Notes: generated from the sequence alone by a model not told the origin. A DNA stretch of 64,000 bases from Asterella californica (GCA_036924285.1 JAYKYS010000005.1:22418001-22482000), one strand, 5' to 3'; shown: positions 1-10,828, counted from the stretch's first letter. Translations and numbers: made by a program.

Positions 1-821
1 TCTTCTCCTATAAGTAGATGAAGACTCTCTGATCGCATAGGCACGAAGAACGAAGAGCTTGGCTCACTGATCGTGAAGAACAACCCAACCTCAGATCGTA
101 GATGTAAGCGCTTCCATGCAAGTCAATTTCACCTAGAACTCCCAAATCACCCAATGAAACTTCGTATAATCTTCAATTTCCTGAAGAACTTGGTGTTCTA
201 ATCTGATGGATCCAAGGACAAGAAGTTTGAATTCCAGAACGGTCCGAACGGTCCAACTCTCCTTCACATATCATTGAAGCACTCCAAATCTTACGTCTCA
301 ATTTCTCCCATAACACATTCCACGATCCGTCTCTTCACGAACCGTTTTAACTAGTGCATAGCTTGTTCAAATCTGAATCCAATGACACCTTGCGCGTTTG
401 TATTAGACCTCCTAATCTCTCGAATCGTCCGTTGACAAGTCGTAAGTACAAGCTAACCTCTTAAGCTGCTCCCTTACGTCAGTCATCGTACGTGGAGGTT
501 TTCACATATAATTCAACAAGCTGACCCCCTACGTCCTTAGTATAGCACCAAGAATCGCAAATACCCAGTCAGCAATAGTAAGCTAGAGCCTAGCTTGATT
601 TTCCCATCTTGCGGATTTCGTAACTTCATCACTAGACGTTCAAATGAAGTAGATGAAGTGCCCATAGAAAGCTGACAATGAGCTCTACCAGTTGATGTAA
701 TGAAAGTGAAGATCCGAAGTTGTTTAAAAAAGCTCATTTTTGGTCTTATGAGTGTCTTTGGAGCGATAATGATAAATATCGAAAATAGATTTTCAAGTAG
801 GAGCCGGTCCACAACACGACA
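1..821 (-). repeat. LTR fragment of the E family, cut by the window edge
   Basis: On the minus strand this is the first part of an LTR starting at 821 with TGT and the words seen in the complete E-family copies at 13479-15121 and 51263-53272. Shared landmarks are the GAGCCGGT block next to the LTR start, the tandem units around 600-760 and the stretch at 1-110, which matches about 52124-52230. The remaining LTR lies outside the window. No coding capacity is claimed for it. Confidence 0.75.
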
Positions 822-2004
822 TCTACTCCCTCTAAATCTATGCATCCTCCGATATGCACTAGAGATACCAACCAAGGAATGGACCTGCACGCACACCGTC
901 TTGTCATCCTACTTCTCATCTTTTAGTCCACCCCTCATCCCAAGTTTGCAACTTGATCGTAATCTTGAAGTTGCAACCCTGTCATGATTTTCCTTGGATC
1001 CATGCTCATCGAATCTTCAAGCTCTCATCTAGTCACTCCTTCTAGATCTACACATCTTTCAATATGAGTTCGAAGACATAGAATCAGTAAACCATCATAC
1101 ATCAGAAACATCTCTCATCCACCCAGTTTAACCTCACCGTCGAGGTTTGTGATCCTAATGTTATAGTAGACATAACTTGACATCCCAATTATTACCATGC
1201 ACTCTGATTGTCAACTTCAACCTCAAACATGTAATTGTCCCTTTTCATATTCATCTTTTTTTTTGGCTTGTTGGAAAACAAGAATCACATTGCTGCAACC
1301 AAAATCCTCAACCGCAACCATTATTGTCTCGATGTACAATGATATATTTCTCAAACACATCCTCCTTTATTTTCTTGTCTGAAAACTTTTACAATCTTCC
1401 AAGCATCATCCTCCCAATCCTTCTCTTATGTAAATCTTTACAACCTCCCAAGCATCATCCTCCTGACTCTTCTCTTCTGAAACTTTTGCAACCTCCGAAG
1501 CATCATCCTCTCAACCTCACCTTCAACAATGGCTTCTCCCCTATAAGTCACCTTTATCCATCATCTTATACCCATAGCCTCGAGAGCATCCGTCCACTCT
1601 ACTTCATCCTCAACATGTCGTTCGTCCTTGATGATTTCAACAATGACATCACGGACTTTTCTCGTAGTAGAACCCAAACCTCTCGTGAAAGGAACCAAAC
1701 CTTTGCATCTCGAATGTGCTTCTCCCAACCTCTCTTCACACTTGTCATCATCATAACCTCTGGTTATTATTTGTCTGCAATCAGATCACCCTTGTCCATT
1801 ATCTGTCCTCCAACCATCTCCTCTTGTTGTGAAGGATCGTCCTCCATTGTCAGTTTAAGAATAATTGTTTCCTGTAGAACTGTATCTTCCCGAGTGTGCT
1901 TCTCTAAAAAAATATCTTCTTGTCTTTTCTTCTCGCTCTGCATCGTGGATGAAATGTCCAATTTGAGCTCATATGATCTCACGTGCTCGCTCAAATCATC
2001 CTTA
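822..2004. other. E-element tail followed by unassigned repetitive DNA
   Basis: Positions 822-918 match the DNA just inside the E-family 3' LTR (15122-15217), including a purine-rich tract on the minus strand, so this is the end of an E-type internal region. From about 918 to 2004 nothing recognisable remains. Open stretches exist on both strands, but their translations look like low-complexity shadow sequence without domains. The minus strand at 1770-2050 reads an acidic, Glu/Lys-rich stretch that could be a decayed pol-distal end. I would not call a gene here. Confidence 0.45.
1390..1520. repeat. Short tandem repeat, about 49 bp x 2.6
   Basis: The phrase AAGCATCATC recurs at 1401, 1450 and 1498, with similar flanking text (CAACCTCC before, CTCTTCT after). 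This gives a unit of 48-49 bp present about two and a half times with several mismatches. Confidence 0.6.
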
Positions 2005-2662
2005 CCTGGTTGTTTGCAGGCAAACTGATCGATCGTTTCTCCATCCCGCACTTTTCTTCTGTGAAATTGGGTGCGGAAGCGCTGCTCAATTTTCGACAGT
2101 CATCTTCTAGCTTCTACTCAAACTATAATCGAGCTTCCCTGTCCGTCGTTCTCAAATTCGATCCCGCAGATATCAATTTCCCTACCCTACCGCACCTCAT
2201 ACTCCCGAATCTCTAAACAGAAGACGCTTCGGAAGATCTGAACATCTTTGAAGATGCTTCTGAATCTTGAACATCTTCGGAAGACGCTTCTGGATGTCTA
2301 AAGTCTTTGGAAGACGACTGTGTGCAATTCGTATCAAGAGTGGATTGGATTTGTTTTTGTGTTAGAGGCTTGCTACGAATCCTGAGTGACTTGGTGAGTT
2401 TTTTGTTGTTTCGAGAAGCTGAACTTGGGATCCCGATCTGCGCCTCCTGATCTTCCAAGCTTCTCAAATCCACATCTTCCTAGAGAGACTAGAAGATTGG
2501 AAAGGCTGACAGAATGCGCGAGAAGACGAGAGGGTCTGTTACGGGTCTCTTTTGTCCGACCCATAGCAGCCTATTCCTTCTTCTTCCTGAACTTAGAAGA
2601 GAGTTGTGAGAGGTCTTGCTGGCAGAATCTGGAGAGAATGATCGAGGGTCATGTCTTCCCGT

Positions 2663-4681
2663 TGTCGTGTCGTGGATCGGCTCCTACATGAAAATCAAAT
2701 TTTGACTTTTGTCGCTCCAAAGACACTTATGGGTAAGACAAGCTAGGCCCTAGCTTACGAGTTTTGGCACAATTTCAGATCTCCATTTCCATCACATAGA
2801 TGGGTAGAGCTCCTTGTCAGCTTTCCATAGGCACTTTGTCTACTTCGTTTGGACGCCTAGTGGAAAAGTTACAGGACTCGAAAGATGGAGAAAATAAGCT
2901 AGGCCCCAGCTTACGGGTTTTTGGCACAACTTCGGATCTTCGTTTTTATCGCACCAGTGGATAGAGCTCCTTGTCAGCTTTCCATAGGCACTTCATCTAC
3001 TTCGTTTGGACGCCTAGTGGAGAAGTTACAGGACTCGAAAGATGGAGAAAACAAGCTAGGCCCTAGCTTACGAGCTTTTGGCGCAACTTCGGATCTTCAC
3101 TTTCATCACATAGATGGGTAGAGCTCGCTGTCGGGCATCTTGTTTACTTCGTTTGGACATCCAGAGAAGAAGTTATGCGATTCGAAAGAAGATAAAATCA
3201 AGCTAGACCCCTAGTTACTTGCTGACTGGGTATTTAGGGCTTCAGGCGTTATATCAAAGACGCAAGGGGCCTGCTTCTTATTATTCAGGTATTCAGGAGA
3301 AAACTGTACGTACAGATACTGTTGCAAGGGGGGTGCTTAAGGGGCTAGCTTGCACCTGCGACCTGTCAACGGACGGTTCGGGAGATTTAGGAGTCCAATG
3401 CAAGCGCGCAAGGCGTCGTTGGGTTCAGATCTGTGCAGGCTACGCACTGGTTCAAACAGTTTGGGAAGAGACGGATCGGGGAGTGTGTACGGAGGGAAAT
3501 TGAGACGCAGGAAGGAGATTTGAGATTTTCTGTTACCTGTGAAGGAGAGTTGGACCGTTCGGGCCGTTCCGGAGTCCAAACTTGCTGTCCTCGGATCCAA
3601 CGGGATCAGAACACCGAGTTCTACAAGAAATTGAAGACGATACCAGTTTTCATCGGGCGGTTTGGAAGTTCTGAGTGAAATTGGCTCGCAGGGAAGCGCT
3701 TACATCAGATTTTCGTTCACCTGCGACCTGAGGTTGGGTTGTTCTTCGCGATCGGTGAGCCAAGCTCTTCGTTCTTGGTGCCTACGCGATCAGGGAGTCT
3801 TCATCTACTCATAGGAGAAGACAGTGTGTGAATTGGATTGTTGGTTTGAGTGTGGTGAGCAAGTTTGAGCCGCAGGGAGCTGATTTACGTCAGTTTTTTG
3901 CAACCTGCGGCCAAATTTCTCGAGTGGTTTTGCAAGGGGAACTCCAAACGACTTGTTTGGAGTCTCGTTGGGTTTAGGGTAGCTAGATCTATTTGTCAGC
4001 GAAGACGGATATCAGTTTGGACAATCCGTTTGTGCGGTGTGAGCGGTTTTAAGCCGCAGGGAGGAGTTTTTGGAGGTTCGGTCACCTGCGAACGAAAATC
4101 GGCGATATCTCGGCTGTTGGGAGTCGGATCTGAAGGTTTCTTGGGTTAACGGAGTCAGCGGAGGAGACCCTATCGACATCTGAAGTCCGTTCAGCGAAAA
4201 GAGGAAGTCCACAGATAGATCTTTTTCGGTTTCTTCGCTACGGGTTTTGCTCTTTTGAGTTCGTTAGAATTCTGGTTGGTTGTATACAGCTTGTGGTAGC
4301 TAGCTTTAGCTAAGAGCTTATACATGGATGTGGTTTGGACTTGGGTTTGGATCTTGTGATACTGCTGTGGCTCTGTTTGTTAGCAAAGAGAAGTTTCTCT
4401 TGCTTTGAGCTACGCTTCGGTGGTTTTGGGTAGGGGTTGTGATTCAGGGGTTTGTTTTAGGGCTTCTGAAGTAGGTTACGGACCGCTCATGTCTGATTAT
4501 CAGTTCTTTACTGTTAGGAGAAAGAAACGGCAGTGTACATACATTTGGGAGTGGTATATATCGCGCGTTTGTTTTCGTGGTTGTTCTTCTCTGTCTTGTC
4601 TCTATTTGGCACACAGCATCTCCACAGCCAGGAACCTCGTGTTTTCCTGGACATCCTTCACGCAAAATATCCGACACGATA
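2663..4681 (+). mobile_element. Solo LTR of the E family with a CCGT duplication
   Basis: The element starts TGTCGTGTC and ends GACACGATA, an imperfect terminal inverted repeat. It is flanked by CCGT at 2659-2662 and again at 4682-4685. The uninterrupted C LTR on the other strand (near 24290) has one CCGT at the same place, which supports a clean insertion. Length is 2019 bp, close to the 2010-bp copy at 51263-53272. No internal retrotransposon genes are present, so it is best explained as a solo LTR left by LTR-LTR recombination. A 4-bp duplication is shorter than the 5 bp usual for gypsy elements; the fifth base may have mutated. Confidence 0.8.
2737..3206 (+). repeat. 157-bp tandem repeat, three units, inside the E LTR
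   Basis: The word AAGCTAGGCCCTAGCTT or a close variant recurs at about 2739, 2895 and 3053, with a degraded version at about 3208, a spacing of 156-157 bp. Between these words each unit contains the same text about GGATCTTC, ATAGATGGGTAGAGCTC and CGTTTGGACG. Homologous arrays are visible in the E LTRs at about 14560-15050 and 52720-53200 on the opposite strand. Confidence 0.8.
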
Positions 4682-5223
4682 CCGTCATGCAGCAAGCTTC
4701 TTCTGAGTGTGTATGAGAGGTGAGAAGTCAGAAGAACAGAGTGCGAATGTCTTGTGTCTGTTGTGAGGTTAGATTGCGTGTAGGAAGCAGAAGACAGGTG
4801 AGATCAGTGAAGGGAAGCCTGGCTTCGGGAAGTCTTCCGAGAACGTTATTGAATCGGAAGCTGTCCCAAGAGTCTTCCCAGAGGTCACTGTCACCGCAGG
4901 AGCCCGCAACCATCTTCTGAACTTTTTATACACTCTACTTCTCGCATATCTTGTATCTTCTGTTAAGAAGTAGGATGTAATGCAAGGTGGGTTGTCTTCT
5001 TAGGAATCCATGCGAGGCCTTGCTTAGTTAGGATTGTTTAGATATAGCTCGGAAGACGAGAACTACTTAGGAAGCATTGTTAGAATTCCGAAAGACAGAG
5101 TAGCTGTCTTCTGGAAGACTAGAATCGTCTTCTGAGAGTGGAAGCTAGACTGTGAGAACTTGAGAAGGACCGATCTTCGACTCACAGTAAGTACATGTGG
5201 ATTAGTGCAACAGAGTTTCAAGT

Positions 5224-5853
5224 ATGTCGATGCATCCTCGAGGGTTGGTGTTACCGACAGCAGAGTTGGCCGAGGCCAAACCCTTCATCAAGGAGTTGGG
5301 TCTCGACTTCTTCTTGTGGGATTGGAATCTCACTGACCAGGGTCTTCTGCAGGAGGTTTGGGCAGCATTACCGCCCCGCAACCGTGTATCTGCGAAGGCA
5401 GGAGTAGTTCAGGGAAGACCATCTTCCTGGACAGCAGAATGGGTCAGAAGCAGAGAACAAGGGATACGAATTGGAGAAGAAGATCCTACCCATGATCTCG
5501 GGAAAGTGGTATGTGCCTGGGAGCACAACTTGTCTCTTCTTGGAGGACAGACATGGAAGAAACGGATGGAAGGTCGAAGCTTACCGAGAGCCGCAGAAAC
5601 GTCTTCTGACGAAGTTGTTCCTTCACCTCTTTCCTAAGGAGAAGGCGCAGAAGACGGGGTACCTTGGAGACCAGGACGTGGAATTCCTGGAAGTCATTTG
5701 AGAAAGGCTGTCCATCAACTGGGACGCGTTCTTCCATGCATATGTGTAGGTAGAGCTGGTGTACTTAGGCACCCCAATAGGAGGACATCTTACTCCGTTC
5801 TTCTGTTACTTGTACGTGGCCAAGGGGGACCTAACGGAAGATCAGTTGACCAT
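5224..5853 (+). pseudogene. N-terminal part of the C-type LTR-embedded protein, broken
   Basis: Translation from the ATG at 5224 gives the start MSMHPRGLVL and then the GLDFFLWDWNL and GRPSSWTAEW blocks seen in the C LTR at 23744-23439 (minus). The frame then shifts: the later blocks (GDQDVEFLE and LTPFFCYLYV) are read in other frames at 5650-5850, with stops after FLEVI and at 5748-5750. The match ends at 5853 where the LTR is cut. It corresponds to the N-terminal domain of the intact protein at 8956-10797. It is a relic and is not expected to give a functional product. Confidence 0.65.
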
Positions 5854-6564
5854 GTTCAATCTCCTCCATCCTAGCACCATAGCTTGTAGTTTTGATAGCT
5901 GCAATTGCATGTGCCGCAAAGTAATCATCCATCAAATTCTTCATCTCTCCTTTACCAATGTTGACTTGAAAGAGAGTACTTGTACTTCTGAACCAACATT
6001 TCCATCCTCTAAGAAATAACCTCTCGTTGCAAAGACTCTGCAAAGTCGATGCAATCTTTCCGTTGATGATCAGTACCATCACACCACATAAACTGATGTA
6101 ACCAAGCTAGTTTGAGTACAAGTTCCGTCTTGGTCGACGACCTCTTATCCTCCAACCTAGTAGCCTTAGCTTGTAGATCTTGCATCTTTTGCCGTAGGTC
6201 CTTGATGGTTGGATCCTTCTCTTCTACAATCACAACTGGAGGTTGAATCTCAGATATTATCTGAAATGGTGTGGTAGTCAACGATACAAGTGTCAACCTT
6301 GTAACCCTTTCTCTTGTACGTCTCCGTTTGACAAGAAGCTCAACCGCTTCATGCACAACCTCCCAATTCCTTGTCAACCCTTCTTCTTCCTCTCCATCTG
6401 CCAAAAGTAATTCCAATTGTTCTTGCCATGGTTCATCCGCAGCTTGAAGAAATAGCTCCAACTTGTAGGTCTCCAAGGTTAGCTTCTCCACCCGAGATAG
6501 TTGAGAGAATTGTCTCTCGAACTCCTTTAACAGCTCTGTAGGCGTAAATCCTTGTTGGGTCGGT
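5854..6564 (-). pseudogene. E-type gag fragment
   Basis: The minus-strand translation contains LLKEFERQFSQLSRVEKLTL and a following acidic stretch that align with the gag of element E at about 21380-20900 (LLREFEKQFSRLTRMEKLTL). Towards 5900 it retains a short cysteine/histidine stretch around CDGTDHQRKDC that may be the remnant of a zinc knuckle. Both ends are abrupt: a C LTR at 5853 and the pol of element D at 6565. The fragment is a rearranged piece of a second E-lineage copy, with no protease or RT attached. Confidence 0.65.
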
Positions 6565-8349
6565 TGGCACGAGAAACAGCATGAGGCGTTTGAAACGCTG
6601 AAGAAGAAGTTGGCAGAAGCACCTGTCATGCGACCCCTAGACTGGGAGAGACCTTTTCAAGTGTATGTAGACACTTCTGCGTTTGCTATTGGAGTGGTGC
6701 TCAGTCAGAAAGATGATGAAAAGAGAGACCATCCAATCTACTATGCGAGTAGACAACTTTCAGCAGCAGAAAAGAACTACACCACTACTGAACGTGAAGC
6801 GTTGGGAATGGTGTACTCAGTAAAGAAGTTCAGACATTACCTTCTTGGCTATGAGTTTGTTTTTCATGTGGATCATTATGCATTGAAGCATCTAGTACAG
6901 AAGTCAGACTTGTCAGGAAGGATAGCAAGATGGATGTTGTTACTTCAAGAATTCACTTTCACAGTTCAGACCAGACAAGGGATTCATCATGAGAATGCTG
7001 ATTACTTGTCTCGACTGAGAACGGGAGAACGAGTGGATACAGTGGCAGATGACTTCCCAGATGAGGAATTGTTTCAGCTGACCGTAGCACCTGCTACGAA
7101 GTACTATGATCTGTACAGATATTTACAGACTTTGCAGTGCCCAGAAGAAATGGACGCTGAACAGCGAACAGTCTTCATACATCAGGCGGGACCCTACGAG
7201 ATGAAGAACGGGATATTGTTCAAAAGAGGGCCTGATGAAGAACTTCGAAGATGTCTAGAAACGCATGAGATACCACAAGTGGTAGGAGCACTACACTCGG
7301 AACCTGAAGGTGGACACTATGCACTGAGAAACACTGTGAAGAAGATCCTCTCAGCTGGATACTGGTGGCCAACGATGTACAAAGATGTTCAGGAGATCAT
7401 CAAGAAGTGTGATAACTGTCAACGAGTGGGTAAGCCTACGCCAACCACTCAGTGGCCGTTACATCCGATACTCCCATTAGCACCATTCGAGAAGTGGGGG
7501 ATTGATTTTGTAGGACCTATACAACCTGCAACACGCCGCACAAGAAGAAGGTACATACTGATAGCTACTGATTATGCAACGAAGATGGTTGAAGCAGCAG
7601 CTACCAAGAAAGACGATGCAGCCACTGTGGCTGAGTTTCTGTACACACAGATCATTACTCGATATGGATGCCCACTGGAGTTGGTGAGTGACCGAGGTAC
7701 ACATTTTTTAAATAAGATGATAGAAGAACTGACAGATTACTTTGGTATAAAACACCGGAAGACAACACCGTACAACCCAAAAGCTAATGGATTGACGGAG
7801 AAGTCTAACGGAGTGTTATGCAAGATTCTGAACAAGGTGACAGTGAACCATGCATATGATTGGGATACAAAGTTACCGGCTGTCTTATGGGCATTTCGGA
7901 ATGCAGAGAAGATTACAACTCGACAAACACCCTTTTTCCTAACATATGGCATGACACCGATTATGCGAGTTGAATTTGATGTGCCTACTTACAGAATCTT
8001 GTCTGAAGATAGATTGTCAGTGGAGGAGAGCCAACTGTTACGACTCAAGAGTCTGATTACACTTGAGGAAGACCGTGAAGAGTCTAAACGACTAACGAAA
8101 ATCATTCAAATGAAGCGGAAAGAGAAGCACGATAAGAAGATCCGCAAGGTGGACATCAAGGATGGTGATTTAGTATTGCTGTATGACAGTAGGTACACCA
8201 AATTTCCAGGGAAGTTACACTTACGTTGGATGGGTCCTTACAAAGTAACGCGTCGTTATAGTAATGGTTCGGTTCAGTTGGAAGAACTCGATGGAACATT
8301 GTTAGCCACCCGAGTCAATGGGTGGAGAATTAAGAGATACTACTCTTAA
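6565..8349 (+). pseudogene. Element D RNase H-integrase, 5'-truncated but otherwise open
   Basis: A single open frame runs from the junction at 6565 (first codons W-H-E-K) to TAA at 8349. It begins inside the RT-RNase H linker, so gag, protease and RT are missing. Residues of the RNase H core are visible (YVDTSAFAIG, YYASRQLS, TTEREALG, HHENADYLSR). Integrase follows with an HHCC zinc finger (H-x-H region GGHYALRN, then CDNCQR). The DDE core has Asp in WGIDFVGP, Asp in SDRGTHF and Glu in GLTEKSNG. A C-terminal module with GDLVLLYD and LRWMGPYKV follows. No chromodomain is seen. The first in-frame ATG is internal, so this was read as part of a polyprotein. It is about 80% similar by eye to the same region of element A. 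Confidence 0.85.
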
Positions 8350-8372
8350 GTGTTCACGGGGTCGCTTCACAA

Positions 8373-8387
8373 TTGAGAAGGGGAGTA
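8373..8387 (+). other. Polypurine tract of element D
   Basis: TTGAGAAGGGGAGTA sits directly before the LTR start TGTGAAGCC. The equivalent site in element A (42274-42290) has the same layout, so this is the plus-strand priming site. Confidence 0.8.
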
Positions 8388-8716
8388 TGTGAAGCCTTGG
8401 TTTTTCGTTTTGTTAATTAATTGATTAATTGTAAAGTAAATAAGAAGAATAGATGATAGAAGATAAACGATATGAGTAGAATAGTGTTAATTAGAAGTTT
8501 AGTGAAGAACCTCAGTTCTGGAGGAATTTATCGAATCCATGGAGACACTGAAAAGATGATTTTCTCATAGATGAATTCCTCGGGCGAAGAGCTTTCTAAC
8601 GATATGTTGTGCGAGGCAATCGGAGACCGAATGACGAAGTTACAGCCGACTGAAGAATGTCAGTCGTCAAGAGGAAAAAACCTAACTTCGGCACGTGCAG
8701 GAAAGTCTATCGCGGG

Positions 8717-8723
8717 ATATAAG
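8717..8723 (+). promoter_or_regulatory. Upstream TATA-like box (candidate promoter of the LTR gene)
   Basis: ATATAAG lies about 240 bp before the ATG at 8956. The A and B LTRs have CTATAAG at the equivalent place (32645-32651; 46560-46566 on minus), followed in all three by a CACTTTACTATTT-like stretch. The position and conservation suggest a promoter that would serve the embedded gene. Its function is inferred only. Confidence 0.45.
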
Positions 8724-8955
8724 CAAGGTAACAAGTTGTTTACTTTACTGTTTTACTATTCCCAGAGCGAGCGATAGCAGGGCGCAGAGAGCCGCATTTA
8801 CCGAACGCCGAAGTACATCAGTTACGGGCGAGGAAGCCAATTCGCGAGTGATCGGCGAGGAAGCCAATTTGCGAAGAAGTACATCAGTTACGGGCGAGGA
8901 AAAGATTGCAGCGAGGAATCCGTTTGTAGCGAAGATCGTTGCAGTGATCCTAGGG

Positions 8956-10797
8956 ATGCGCTGGATGCAGACGACTAAGACGCCGAGGCTCCGAGCCTTT
9001 GAAGTTAATCGACTAGCTCTTCGCCGCTATGACAAGGACCTCGAGGAAATGGGGTTATCATTCCTCTTGCTTCCTTGGTGGGGGATGGTTTCCTCCAAAT
9101 TGGTGCATGAGTTGAAGATTTGCAAGCAACATCCGGCCGATGATCACTATGGGCGACCCTGTAATTGGACCGAAGCTCACTGGACCAGTGTCTTGGGAAT
9201 CGACGATGCGGGTCGGGAAGGCGACCTTCTTTTTGACACCATAGCTGCCGCTGCTTCGCCCGAAGCAGTGAAGACCTTCCCGAATCTGTTCAAGGAATTA
9301 CCTCTAGGGAGGAACGGTTACCGGACAAGCGATTACTGCGATCCGAAGAAGAGAGAAGTAGCCGATGCGATTATGGCGATCTTCAGGCCACGAAGAACGA
9401 CATACATGTCGAACTGGCAAATCAACTTCATCGAGCAGCTCTTCGCCGGACGAAGAGCACATTGGGCGAGGATCATCCACCGACATGTGCTGAAGCTTTG
9501 GAACGCGAATGACTTGGCGTACATAGGACCCTTTGTATCGGTGTTCTATATGTGGATGGGGTTGCTATCTGAGGCACAACAGACGAAGTTAGGCTTTACC
9601 GCAATTGCCGAGGATGAAGAATTTCAAGTAGTGCAGACTCCAGCCCGAGACGCGCAACTTGAGAAGCTCTTCGATGAAATTGAGGCCGAGGAAGCAGCGC
9701 CCGAAGCAGCGACCGAAGTAGCGGCTGATACTACGCCGAGGCAGGAGGCATCGACTTCAACACCAGCTGCAGAGAAGACGCCCGAAGCAGTTACTCCGGC
9801 CGAAGACGAAGATGTAGTCGAGGTATCTCCTCCGATTCACAGGAGTGGAAGGAAGAAACATCTGGAAGAGACGCCGAGGTCTGTGCAGAAGTCTCGGAAG
9901 AAGATGAAGATGACGAAGACGGTTCGGACCGATGATGAAGCAGTTGAAGAGGCGACCGAGGAAGCCGAGGAAGGGAGTACTCCTCAGATGGAGAAGGACG
10001 TTGCCACTACACCGAAGAGCGTTGTTTCTCCATCGACAGTTGGTGAGATCGAGCGATTAGCTTCTTCGGCGGACTACCTCAGGGATGTAGTCGTACCGCT
10101 ACTGCACAGCTTGGAAGCGAACCGCGGGACCTACGAGGAAGTCGTCGGTAGGAAGCTGAACCTGGCAGAGTTAGTGCATACGATGCACTTCGGCCGAGGT
10201 AATTGGAAGGAAGAGAAGGAGAATCTGAGAGCTGCACTTCGCATGGCCCAGAAGGAGGCGCAGACGAGGACCGATGAACTGAAGAGTGTGACATCAGAGA
10301 AGGAGGAACTTCTTCGGCAGAAGATTGATCGCGACAACGAGCATGAGAAAGTTCTGTCTTTGATGAAGAAGGAGTTGGACGAGGTACGACTTCAACGGGA
10401 TAGGAACCTGGATGTTGTCGCGGAGATGACGCAGGAGATCGAGGATCTGAAGCGACGCACAATCAAGGCCGAGGAACTGAGTGCTCAACTTCGGAGTAGG
10501 GTCGAGCCGGTGCTGAAGAACTACTTCGCCGTTGAGCTGGACACCGAAAAAGTGGGATTTCTCCGCCAGGTTAGAGAGGAGTTCTTAGCTGCAGATGCGG
10601 AGGGTACTTCAGCTAGGAACCGGGTAGCTAGGTTAGGACAGCGAGTAGTTAGAGAGCTTAGGGAGGTTAGAGCAACCGTAGAGTTCTCAGTTTGTGAGAT
10701 AGGTAGAGAGTTAGCAGTAGAAAGCGGTGTCGTTCCTGGTGTCGTTTCGGACATAGGACCTTCATCCGACGGTCCAGAAGTACACCCGACTTCTTAG
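8956..10797 (+). CDS. LTR-embedded accessory protein, unknown family (intact copy)
   Basis: About 613 residues from ATG at 8956 to TAG at 10797; the frame is also open upstream to 8695 but without an ATG. The start is supported by the A copy, where a matching M-x-x-MQT stretch opens the frame. Residues ~30-225 form a Trp-rich globular domain (WWGMVSS, CNWTEAHWTSVLGIDDAG, MSNWQINFIEQLF, then HWARIIHRHV). Residues ~225-365 are low-complexity Glu/Ala/Thr with a basic cluster near 312 (SRKKMKMTK) that could be a nuclear signal. Residues ~370-520 are heptad-rich, and the end (~535-600) is a conserved helical block around ARLGQRVVRELREVRATVEF. No signal peptide, membrane segment, zinc knuckle or pol motif is seen, so it is neither env nor ordinary gag. 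It lies in an LTR on the sense strand, upstream of the main TATA box. Function unknown. Confidence 0.75.
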   Translation: MRWMQTTKTPRLRAFEVNRLALRRYDKDLEEMGLSFLLLPWWGMVSSKLVHELKICKQHPADDHYGRPCNWTEAHWTSVLGIDDAGREGDLLFDTIAAAASPEAVKTFPNLFKELPLGRNGYRTSDYCDPKKREVADAIMAIFRPRRTTYMSNWQINFIEQLFAGRRAHWARIIHRHVLKLWNANDLAYIGPFVSVFYMWMGLLSEAQQTKLGFTAIAEDEEFQVVQTPARDAQLEKLFDEIEAEEAAPEAATEVAADTTPRQEASTSTPAAEKTPEAVTPAEDEDVVEVSPPIHRSGRKKHLEETPRSVQKSRKKMKMTKTVRTDDEAVEEATEEAEEGSTPQMEKDVATTPKSVVSPSTVGEIERLASSADYLRDVVVPLLHSLEANRGTYEEVVGRKLNLAELVHTMHFGRGNWKEEKENLRAALRMAQKEAQTRTDELKSVTSEKEELLRQKIDRDNEHEKVLSLMKKELDEVRLQRDRNLDVVAEMTQEIEDLKRRTIKAEELSAQLRSRVEPVLKNYFAVELDTEKVGFLRQVREEFLAADAEGTSARNRVARLGQRVVRELREVRATVEFSVCEIGRELAVESGVVPGVVSDIGPSSDGPEVHPTS

Positions 10798-10828
10798 GAA
10801 GAAGATCCGTCATCTTCGGGAAAATCTG

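Larger units (their letters stand above)
2005..5853 (+). mobile_element. Partial C-family LTR, plus strand, interrupted by a solo E LTR
   Basis: 2005-2662 and 4682-5853 together match the C-family LTR that reads on the minus strand at about 24.95-23.18 kb. They share the CTGGTTGTTTGCAGG start of the match, the GGAAGAC-rich block at 2220-2330 and the embedded reading frame beginning at 5224. The first ~0.9 kb of a C LTR is absent to the left. To the right the match ends abruptly at 5853, where E-type gag in the opposite orientation begins. The 2663-4681 insertion is listed separately. Confidence 0.7.

Noticed and set aside
1177..2028. Long plus-strand open frame of 283 codons
   Set aside because: Translation is Ser/Leu/Pro-rich without any domain, runs over a tandem repeat and overlaps an opposite open frame; looks compositional.
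8956..10797. Could the LTR gene be an envelope protein?
   Set aside because: No signal peptide, no membrane segment and no cysteine pattern; the charged coiled-coil composition does not fit an envelope glycoprotein.
8956..10797. Could the LTR gene be a second gag?
   Set aside because: No zinc knuckle and no match to the gag of A, C or E; kept as unknown, although a remote capsid-like fold cannot be excluded without structure prediction.
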